From positions 248,001 through 312,000 of the forward strand of contig NZ_JAFCKS010000002.1 in the NCBI RefSeq assembly GCF_018129995.1: 64,000 bases of DNA, given 5' to 3'. Origin of the DNA: Bradyrhizobium sp. SZCCT0153. GTDB taxonomy: Bacteria > Pseudomonadota > Alphaproteobacteria > Rhizobiales > Xanthobacteraceae. Both the position numbers and the translations under genes were made by a program. The notes below the pieces were generated by a model that saw only the letters and a program-made list of their open reading frames with translations, searched no databases and was not told the DNA's origin. The stretch's first letter is position 1. The number at the start of each line of letters is the position of its first letter. Shown here piece by piece: positions 57,844 through 64,000 of this stretch.

Positions 57844-59034
57844 ATGAACAAGCCCGTCCTGCCAATGTCGTCCCTATCGCTGAAGCTGCCGAAGGCCGAT
57901 CGCTCGATCGAGACCTACCGGCTCGCGGCGTCGCGAACGTTTCCGGCCAAGCTCGAGGGCCCGCTGAACCGCATCGCGTTCTCGGCCGTCCATACCGTGA
58001 CCGATCCCTTCGCCGACAACGATCCCTGGCTCTCCGCCGCGGTCGACTGGGACAAGACCATCGCCTTCCGCGAGCACGTCTGGGACCTCGGGCTTGGCGT
58101 CGCCGAAGCCATGGACACCGCGCAGCGGGGCATGGGGCTGGACTGGCCGACCTCGCTGGAGCTGATCACGCGCTCGGTGTCCGCCGCGAAGCGGCGCAAC
58201 GCGATGGTGTTCTCCGGCGCCGGCACCGATCATCTCGCGGTCGAGGATGCCAAGAGTCTCGACGACGTGATCCGCGCCTATGAGGAGCAGATTTCGGCGG
58301 TCGAGAAGGTCGGCGGCCGCATCATCCTGATGGCGTCGCGCGCGCTGGCCAAGCTCGGCCGCAACGCCGACGATTATGCAAGAGTCTATGACCGGGTGCT
58401 GTCGCAGGTTCGCGAGCCCGTGATCATCCACTGGCTCGGCGACATGTTCGATCCGGCGCTGACGGGATATTGGGGCACCAAGGATCTCGACGGGGCGATG
58501 GACACCGCCGTGGCCATCATCAACAACAACGCCGCCAAGGTCGATGGCGTCAAGGTCTCGCTGCTCGACAAGCAGCGCGAGATCGACATGCGCCGTCGCC
58601 TCGACAAGCGCATCAAGATGTATACCGGCGACGACTTCAACTATGCGGAGCTGATCGCCGGCGACGAGCAGGGCTTTTCCCATGCGCTGCTCGGCATTTT
58701 CGATGCGATCGCACCGGCGGCCTCCTACGCCCTGTCGCGGCTTGCGGCGGGTGACGAAGCCGGCTTCCACGACGTGCTGGGGCCGACGGTGCCGTTGTCG
58801 CGCCACATCTTCAGGGCGCCGACACGCTTCTACAAGACAGGCGTGGTGTTCATGGCCTATCTCAACGGCCATCAGGACCACTTCACCATGGTCGGCGGGC
58901 AGGAGAGCACGCGCTCGACGCTGCATCTGGCCGAGCTGTTCCGGCTGGCCGACAAGGCCGGGCTGCTTGCCAATCCGGAGCTGGCGACGCGGCGGATGAA
59001 GGCGGTGCTCTCAACGCACGGAATCGAATCCTGA
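57844..59034 (+). CDS. DUF993 family protein (dihydrodipicolinate-synthase-like)
   Basis: A 396-residue TIM-barrel protein of the DUF993 group, distantly related to class I aldolases of the DapA superfamily. 'DGVKVSLLDKQ' places Lys237 where the Schiff-base lysine of DapA relatives lies; 'VFSGAGTDHL' and 'PVIIHWLGDM' are neighbouring barrel strands. It probably cleaves a C-C bond in a keto acid made by the upstream enzymes. It starts 10 bp after the dehydrogenase stop and overlaps the next start by one base. Confidence 0.78.
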   Translation: MNKPVLPMSSLSLKLPKADRSIETYRLAASRTFPAKLEGPLNRIAFSAVHTVTDPFADNDPWLSAAVDWDKTIAFREHVWDLGLGVAEAMDTAQRGMGLDWPTSLELITRSVSAAKRRNAMVFSGAGTDHLAVEDAKSLDDVIRAYEEQISAVEKVGGRIILMASRALAKLGRNADDYARVYDRVLSQVREPVIIHWLGDMFDPALTGYWGTKDLDGAMDTAVAIINNNAAKVDGVKVSLLDKQREIDMRRRLDKRIKMYTGDDFNYAELIAGDEQGFSHALLGIFDAIAPAASYALSRLAAGDEAGFHDVLGPTVPLSRHIFRAPTRFYKTGVVFMAYLNGHQDHFTMVGGQESTRSTLHLAELFRLADKAGLLANPELATRRMKAVLSTHGIES

Positions 59035-59897
59035 TGCGTGATTTCTCGTCCGACCATCGCTGGCTGTCGCTGAACACGGCGACGGTCCGCAAGCAGGGTG
59101 ACCTCGTTCAGATCATCGATGCCTGTGCAAAGCACGGCATCCGCGCCATCGATCCCTGGCGCGACCAGGTCGCAGCCGTCGGTCTCGATCGCGCCGCGCG
59201 CGCGGTGCGCGAGGCCGGCCTCGAACTGTCGGGCTATTGCCGCGGCGGCATGTTCACCTCCGACGCGTCGCGCCGGGGCGAGGTGCGCGACGACAACCGG
59301 CGCTGTGTCGATGAAGCCAAGGCCATGGGTGCACCCTGCATCGTGCTCGTCGTCGGCGGCCTGCCGCAATATTCGCGGCCGGGCAGCGAGGTTTCGAAAG
59401 ATATCGTGGCGGCGCGCGGGCAGGTCGAGGATGCCTTGGCCGAGATGCTAGACTACGCGAGGCAAGCAAAACTGCCGCTGGCGATCGAGCCGCTGCATCC
59501 CGCCTATGCGGCCGACCGCGCCTGCGTGAACACGACAAAGCAGGCGCTCGACATCTGCGACCGGCTCGACCCTGGCCGTAGTGGCATGCTCGGCGTCGCG
59601 CTCGACGTCTATCACATCTGGTGGGATCCGGAGCTGATGGGTCAGATCGCGCGCGCCGGCAAGGACCGCCTGCTCGCGTTCCATGTCTGCGACTGGCTGG
59701 TGCCGACCAGGGACATCCTCAACGACCGCGGCATGATGGGCGACGGCGTCATCGACATCAAATCGGCGCGCGCCGCGGTCGAGGCCCAGGGTTTTGCCGG
59801 CTTTTCGGAGATCGAGATTTTCTCCAACGACTGGTGGGGCAAGCCGATGGATGAAGTGCTGCGCACCTGCATCGAACGGCACAAAACGGTCGTTTAG
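59034..59897 (+). CDS. Sugar phosphate isomerase/epimerase family protein (TIM barrel)
   Basis: A 287-residue xylose-isomerase-like barrel. Metal-binding candidates are Glu in 'AIEPLHP', Asp in 'ALDVYHIWWDP', His in 'LAFHVCDW' and Glu in 'SEIEIFS', the normal IolE/IolI-type set. Last gene of the operon, coupled through TGATG. Likely reaction: isomerisation or epimerisation of a keto-sugar or inosose intermediate. Confidence 0.85.
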   Translation: MRDFSSDHRWLSLNTATVRKQGDLVQIIDACAKHGIRAIDPWRDQVAAVGLDRAARAVREAGLELSGYCRGGMFTSDASRRGEVRDDNRRCVDEAKAMGAPCIVLVVGGLPQYSRPGSEVSKDIVAARGQVEDALAEMLDYARQAKLPLAIEPLHPAYAADRACVNTTKQALDICDRLDPGRSGMLGVALDVYHIWWDPELMGQIARAGKDRLLAFHVCDWLVPTRDILNDRGMMGDGVIDIKSARAAVEAQGFAGFSEIEIFSNDWWGKPMDEVLRTCIERHKTVV

Positions 59898-60034
59898 CCT
59901 TCCCCGGTATCCATCGCGCGCAGCGCCGCTGATCGCCTGAACTATCAAACGGTTGCACGGAGTCGCCGGGGCATCTCGCGGCGACCACCGCCTACTGTGC
60001 ATGGGGTTGTTTTCGACAATTCTGTTGTGGGGCC

Positions 60035-61255
60035 TCAGCCGATCGCGCAGGGCACGCTCAAAAACCCGCGGAACCGCACCCGTCCGCCCCGCACCGGCCG
60101 CCCGCTGACGGCATAGTCCGGGAAGCGCGCCAGGAAGCGCGAGATCGCGATGGCGCCTTCCAGCCGCGCCAGCGCCATGCCGGCGCATTGATGCGCGCCG
60201 GTGGCGAAGGCGAGATGCCGGTTCGGCGACCGCGCGACATCGAAGCGTTCGGGATTCGGAAACTGCACGGGGTCGCGGTTGGCAGCTCCAATGCACAGCG
60301 TCACCGACGTGCCGGCATCGAGCACGACGCCGCCGAGCTCGACCCGTTCGGTGGTCATGCGGTTACCGAGCTGGTTCGAGCTTTCGTAGCGCAGCATCTC
60401 CTCGACCGCGGTCTTGATCAGATCCGGGTTGTCGATCAGCCGCTGCTTCTGGTCCGGATTGCAGTGCAGCGCCACGAGGCCGTTGCCGATCAGATTGGTG
60501 GTGGTCTCGTGACCGGCATTGAGCAGGAAGATGCAATTGTGCAGTAGCTCCTTCTCGGTCAGCCGCTCGCCGTTCTCCTCCCCCTGGATCAGGCGTGTCA
60601 GCACGTCGCGCTCGGGATTGCCGGGCTTCTCGCGCCGGCGCGCAACCAGCGTTTCGAGATAGGCCAGGAAGTCCTTCACCGCGGTGTTGCCGCGCGCCGC
60701 CACTTCGCTCGACACCACGGGTTCGAGCGCACCGAGGATCGCCAGCGACCAGTCGCGCAGTGGCGTGCGCTCGTCATGGGGCACGTCGAGCAGATTGCCG
60801 ATCACTTCGATCGGGATCGAGGCGGCGAAATCCTCGATCAGCTCGCAGGCACCCTTGGCGGCAATGGCGTCGAGCAGGCCGTCGACCAGCCTGACGATAT
60901 CAGGCTCCATCCCCGCGATCGCGCGCGGTGACAGCGCGCCCATGATCAGGCGGCGCACGCGCGTATGCGCCGGCGGATCGTTGAAGACGAGGCTGGTGGT
61001 GTGGTGCTCGTAGAGCGGGGTGTCGCCGTATTTCGGCGCGAACTCGCGCTTCTTGTCCGAGCTGAAAGATTTGGTGTTCTTGTAGGTGGTGACGAGGTCG
61101 TCGTAGCGGGTCAGGAACACGGTGCCGTTGGGGAGGCGCTTGACCGGCTCGTTCTCCCGCAGTGCACGATAGGTCGGGTAGGGATCGTCGTAGAATTCCG
61201 CCGTCAGCTTCTCCAGATCAAAATGAGCCGCCAGTTCTTTCGCATCTGCGTTCAT
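60035..61255 (-). CDS. Cytochrome P450
   Basis: A 406-residue soluble bacterial P450. The I-helix AGHETT, the K-helix ExxR (EEMLRYES) and the haem-binding FATGAHQCAG with Cys357 are all present. Start at 61255 (MNADAKELAA), where homologous P450s begin; the frame to 61318 lacks a ribosome-binding site. No ferredoxin or ferredoxin-reductase gene is adjacent, so electrons come from elsewhere. Substrate unknown. Confidence 0.92.
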   Translation of the reverse strand: MNADAKELAAHFDLEKLTAEFYDDPYPTYRALRENEPVKRLPNGTVFLTRYDDLVTTYKNTKSFSSDKKREFAPKYGDTPLYEHHTTSLVFNDPPAHTRVRRLIMGALSPRAIAGMEPDIVRLVDGLLDAIAAKGACELIEDFAASIPIEVIGNLLDVPHDERTPLRDWSLAILGALEPVVSSEVAARGNTAVKDFLAYLETLVARRREKPGNPERDVLTRLIQGEENGERLTEKELLHNCIFLLNAGHETTTNLIGNGLVALHCNPDQKQRLIDNPDLIKTAVEEMLRYESSNQLGNRMTTERVELGGVVLDAGTSVTLCIGAANRDPVQFPNPERFDVARSPNRHLAFATGAHQCAGMALARLEGAIAISRFLARFPDYAVSGRPVRGGRVRFRGFLSVPCAIG

Positions 61256-61362
61256 GCCGCCATACTCGCCGGTTGAGACCGATATGCTGTTTTCGCTCTT
61301 TCGAGCGGTTGGGATCACCGTCTACAGTCGGGTCCTGATTTGCAAGCCGACCGGACAGGAAA

Positions 61363-61908
61363 ATGCACGCCCGCGCTGACGCTGCCGAGACGACGGCGCC
61401 GACATGGCCCGACGATATCTTCGCGACCTTGCAACGCTTCGATGTCCGGCAGGTGCCTTACGTGCCCGACGCCGGCCATTCCAGGCTGATCAGCCGCGTG
61501 CTGGCTTCATCCTCGATGCGCGGCATTCCGCTCACGACGGAGGAGGAGGGCGTGGCACTTCTCGCCGGTGCCTGGACCGGCGGACAGCGCGGCGTCCTGT
61601 TGATGCAATCGAGCGGGGTCGGCAATTGCATCAACATGCTGTCGCTGATCCCGATCCTGCGTTTTCCGTTCCTCACGCTCGTGACGATGCGCGGCGAGTG
61701 GGGCGAGTTCAATCCGTGGCAGGTGCCGATGGGATCGACCACGCAGGGCGTGTTCGAACTCTCCGGGGTCAAGGTGCTGCGCGCCTCCGATGCGGCCGAG
61801 GTGCCGGCCGTGCTCGAGGCGGCGGCGGCGCAGGCCTACAACGCGCTCACGCCCACCGCGGTCCTGCTGTCGCAGCGCCTGATCGGCGCCAAGGTCTTCG
61901 CCAAATGA
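61363..61908 (+). CDS. Thiamine diphosphate enzyme, N-terminal (Pyr-domain) subunit
   Basis: A 181-residue protein equal to the Pyr domain of a 2-oxo-acid decarboxylase, as in the alpha subunit of sulfopyruvate decarboxylase (ComD). 'PLTTEEEGVALLAGAW' carries the catalytic glutamate (60-62). It has no ThDP-diphosphate site, which is supplied by the next gene. The stop overlaps that gene by four bases (ATGA), as expected for an obligate complex. Confidence 0.85.
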   Translation: MHARADAAETTAPTWPDDIFATLQRFDVRQVPYVPDAGHSRLISRVLASSSMRGIPLTTEEEGVALLAGAWTGGQRGVLLMQSSGVGNCINMLSLIPILRFPFLTLVTMRGEWGEFNPWQVPMGSTTQGVFELSGVKVLRASDAAEVPAVLEAAAAQAYNALTPTAVLLSQRLIGAKVFAK

Positions 61909-62495
61909 GCAAAGCCAATCTCCTCGACCGCCGCCAGGTGGTGTCCTCGTTGCTCGCGGACCGCAAGGACGTGGTTGCGATCGGCGGCCTCGGGGCCTCC
62001 ACCAACGACATGTGCGCGGCCGGCGATCACGCCCGCAACTTCTATCTCTGGGGCGGCATGGGCGGCGCTGCGATGATCGGGCTGGGGCTCGCGCTGGCGC
62101 AGCCGAAGCTGCCGGTGCTGGTCATCACCGGCGACGGCGAGATGCTGATGGGCATGGGGAGCCTTGCCACCATCGGCCTGCAGAAGCCGCCCAACCTCTC
62201 GATCGTCGTGCTCGACAACGAGGCCTATGGCGAGACCGGCGGCCAGACTAGCCACACCTCGGCGGCCGCCGATCTCGTTGGCGTCGCCAGGGCCTGCGGC
62301 ATCGAGGACAGCCGATCCGTCACGACCATGGCCGAGGTCGAAGCCTTCGCCAAAGCCGTCCACGACGTCGCGGCGGGTCCGCGCTTTGCCAATGTGAAGA
62401 TCGACAGCGCCAATCTGGAGCGGATCTTGCCCAGCCGGGACGGGACCTACGTCGTCAACCGGATCCGCGGTGACCTCGGCTTCCAACCGATCTAG
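61905..62495 (+). CDS. Thiamine diphosphate enzyme, C-terminal (PP-domain) subunit
   Basis: A 196-residue PP domain with the ThDP/Mg site GDG (76-78) through Asn105 ('GDGEMLMG...VVLDN') and 'EAYGETGGQTSH'. Like ComE, it pairs with the previous protein to form a split decarboxylase for sulfopyruvate, phosphonopyruvate or another 2-oxo acid. No further C3-sulfonate or phosphonate gene is near. Confidence 0.85.
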   Translation: MSKANLLDRRQVVSSLLADRKDVVAIGGLGASTNDMCAAGDHARNFYLWGGMGGAAMIGLGLALAQPKLPVLVITGDGEMLMGMGSLATIGLQKPPNLSIVVLDNEAYGETGGQTSHTSAAADLVGVARACGIEDSRSVTTMAEVEAFAKAVHDVAAGPRFANVKIDSANLERILPSRDGTYVVNRIRGDLGFQPI

Positions 62496-62607
62496 GTGCG
62501 CGTTCCGGCGCACTGGTCTGCACGGTGGCCGTGCAGGCGAGGCCGATTTCCACTGAAACTACAACGCACTCAGGTTGCGATGCAGCATAGTGCTTGACTT
62601 TTGCGTG

Positions 62608-62625
62608 GGTGAGTGCTTACTCACC
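62608..62625. promoter_or_regulatory. GGTGAGT-N4-ACTCACC palindrome, candidate TetR operator
   Basis: A perfect 7-bp inverted repeat with a 4-bp spacer, just downstream of TTGACT (62594-62599) and 4 bp before ATG 62630. A repressor bound here would cover the promoter. TGAGT/ACTCA half-sites are common for TetR-type efflux repressors. Confidence 0.6.
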
Positions 62626-62629
62626 GCGC

Positions 62630-63331
62630 ATGAGCTCACTGCGAATGACGAGCGACCTGAGGCGTCAATTGATCCTCGGCGCCGCAAAGCGCTGCTTTGC
62701 CCGACACGGCTATACCGGCACCACGACGAAGAGCGTGGCGGCTGCGGCTGCCATTTCCGAGGCGCTGCTATTCAAGCATTTCCCGTCCAAGGCGGCGCTC
62801 TACGCCGAGATCCTCAGCGACGAATGCGAGGCGGACCCGGCATTGATGGAGCTGCTCGAGCGGGAGCCCTCGACGGCCACCCTGGTCGAACTGATCCGCG
62901 GCATGGTCCAACATTTCCTCCACATCGCCGACGGGCCCGACCAGGAAGAGGCCCAGCGCCTGCGACTGATGGCCACGAGCCATTTGGATGACGGCGAATT
63001 CGCCCGTTTGCTATACGCCAAGATCGAGACGCTGATCGGGGCTGTTTTCGTCGCTTCGCTCGAGCGCGCCGTTGCCGCCGGGGACGCGCGGCCGTGCGCT
63101 GGCGATCCGCTCAACCTGTTCTGGTTCGCGCATCATTCAGTGATGACGGCTGCGCTGACCAGGCTGCCGGCCACGCCCTGCCTCGCCTACGGCAGGGCGA
63201 ACGATCTCGAGCGGCAGCTGTGTGAGTTTCTCCTGAGGGGTATCGGACTTAACGACGCCGCAATTGTTTCGCATTTGGGCCGCAATCAGGCCGGTTGTGC
63301 GGGCAAGACGGCGATTGCAGAAAGTGCATGA
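62630..63331 (+). CDS. TetR-family transcriptional regulator of an RND pump
   Basis: A 233-residue TetR protein. The N-terminal helix-turn-helix is 'TTTKSVAAAAAISEALLFKHFPSKAALY'. It overlaps neither neighbour but the efflux-adaptor gene starts 2 bases after its stop, so it is the first gene of the pump operon and probably represses it through the palindrome at 62608. An alternative start is ATG 62645 (MTSDLRRQ); TTG 62594 lies in the promoter and is rejected. Confidence 0.88.
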   Translation: MSSLRMTSDLRRQLILGAAKRCFARHGYTGTTTKSVAAAAAISEALLFKHFPSKAALYAEILSDECEADPALMELLEREPSTATLVELIRGMVQHFLHIADGPDQEEAQRLRLMATSHLDDGEFARLLYAKIETLIGAVFVASLERAVAAGDARPCAGDPLNLFWFAHHSVMTAALTRLPATPCLAYGRANDLERQLCEFLLRGIGLNDAAIVSHLGRNQAGCAGKTAIAESA

Positions 63332-63332
63332 C

Positions 63333-64000
63333 ATGAACATCGTAACCGAACACAAGATTTCGGGCGAACCGATCGACAACAAGGCTCCCAAGCGTCCGGT
63401 CCGGCCGGTGCTCTGGTTCATCATCGTCGGCACGCTCCTGGGCGTGCTCGTGGGCGGCCTCGTCTGGTTCAATTATTTCCGCGGCCAGATGATCAAGCAG
63501 TTCTTCGCCAACAACAAGCCGCCGCCGACGGCAGTCAGCGCGGCCGAAGCGAAGTCCGAGGTGGTGCCGAACCTGCTCACCGCGGTCGGCTCCCTTGTCG
63601 CCGTCCACCAGGTCGATGTCAGCGCCGACGTCAACGGCCGCGTCACCGAAATCAAGTTCGAACCGGGTACCCATATCGAAGCCGGTACGCCGCTGGTGCA
63701 GCTGTTCGACATGCCGGAGCAGGGCGACCTCGCCAATTACAAGGCGCAGGCGACCGTCGCGCAGCTGTCGCTCGACCGCGCCAAGCAATTGGCCTCGCGC
63801 CAGTTCGGTCCGCAGGCGACCGTCGACACCGCGCAGGCCGCCTACGACCAGGCGCTGGCCGGCATCGCCAAGACCGAGGCCTTGATCTCGCAGAAGCTGG
63901 TCCGCGCGCCGTTCTCCGGCGATCTCGGCGTCCGCAAGGTCGAGGTCGGCCAGTATCTGACGGCCGGCACGGCCATCGTGTCGCTGACCGATCTGTCGGA
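63333..64000 (+). CDS. RND efflux periplasmic adaptor subunit (partial, runs off the window)
   Basis: The first 222 residues of a membrane-fusion protein. A short cytoplasmic segment and one membrane helix (about 27-46) precede the lipoyl-like half-motif 'GRVTEIKFEPGTHIEAGTPLVQL', a helical hairpin (about 130-190) and the return strand 'VRAPFSGDLGVRKVEVGQYL'. No lipoprotein cysteine is present, so it is anchored by the helix. The inner-membrane RND pump gene should follow beyond 64000. Confidence 0.9.
   Translation, partial: MNIVTEHKISGEPIDNKAPKRPVRPVLWFIIVGTLLGVLVGGLVWFNYFRGQMIKQFFANNKPPPTAVSAAEAKSEVVPNLLTAVGSLVAVHQVDVSADVNGRVTEIKFEPGTHIEAGTPLVQLFDMPEQGDLANYKAQATVAQLSLDRAKQLASRQFGPQATVDTAQAAYDQALAGIAKTEALISQKLVRAPFSGDLGVRKVEVGQYLTAGTAIVSLTDLS

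Noticed and set aside
62594..62629. TTG start for the TetR gene at 62594
   Set aside because: TTGACT there reads as a -35 box, and the operator palindrome would fall inside the coding sequence.
1..64000. CRISPR array, prophage, integrative element or insertion sequence
   Set aside because: No regularly spaced direct repeats, no transposase, integrase or phage structural gene, and no tRNA-associated attachment site were seen. The palindromic repeats carry no coding capacity.
1..64000. tRNA or rRNA genes
   Set aside because: No cloverleaf with the conserved T-loop GTTCRANNC context or rRNA-like stretch was recognised on either strand.

Overview
The window is chromosomal DNA of high G+C content from an alphaproteobacterium, very probably a Bradyrhizobium. 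The best evidence is the block narK - single-domain haemoglobin - NAD(P)H/FAD reductase - nasC behind an nrtABC-type transporter, which matches the nitrate-assimilation/NO-detoxification cluster described in Bradyrhizobium japonicum/diazoefficiens. Dispersed palindromic repeats and tiny membrane-protein genes of the kind seen in that genus agree. I see no phage, plasmid, insertion-sequence, CRISPR, tRNA or rRNA signature. The window cuts one gene, an RND-efflux adaptor at the right edge.

Layout. 1-3.8 kb: an enolase-superfamily enzyme downstream of an orphan HWE sensor kinase, then small secreted or membrane proteins. 4.1-7 kb: a TRAP transporter (DctPQM). 7-11.8 kb: a serine hydrolase, an intradiol dioxygenase, and a LysR / NmrA-like / DUF1857 group. 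11.9-25.8 kb: nitrate assimilation, with a PP2C-Ser/Thr-kinase fusion and a NirC-type channel diverging from nrtA-nrtB-nrtCD, followed by narK-bjgb-flp-nasC. 26-35 kb: aldo/keto reductase, EamA exporter, zinc dehydrogenase, PPK2, Lrp regulator divergent from an AceE-like ThDP enzyme, and an aldehyde dehydrogenase. 35-46 kb: sugar-acid genes (SMP-30 lactonase divergent from a uronate-dehydrogenase-like gene; GntR divergent from an IlvD/Edd dehydratase followed by a second TRAP system). 46-51 kb: enoyl-CoA hydratase, ferredoxin-reductase type flavoprotein, two PfkB kinases, a double-VOC protein. 51.3-59.9 kb: TetR plus a seven-gene operon joining a NitT/TauT-type ABC importer to an enolase-like enzyme, a Gfo/Idh/MocA dehydrogenase, a DUF993 aldolase-like protein and a TIM-barrel isomerase. 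60-64 kb: cytochrome P450, a split ThDP decarboxylase, and a TetR-controlled RND pump.

The most interesting structure is regulatory. Three nitrate-related transcription starts (nirC on the minus strand, nrtA and narK on the plus strand) each have a sigma-54-like -24/-12 element. Each is followed about a dozen bases later by a small hairpin with an A-n-n-G-n-n hexaloop, the RNA signature read by ANTAR antiterminators such as NasT. A conserved palindrome, TTGTGC-N3-GCACAA, lies 111-112 bp upstream of the nrtA and narK -24 elements, and the nrtA copy also faces the divergent nirC promoter. This suggests one nitrogen-status activator and one nitrate-responsive RNA switch acting on the whole regulon, although no nasS, nasT or ntrC gene is in the window.

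The best candidate for an undescribed pathway is the 52.4-59.9 kb import-and-catabolism operon. Its enzyme classes are recognisable but its substrate is not.
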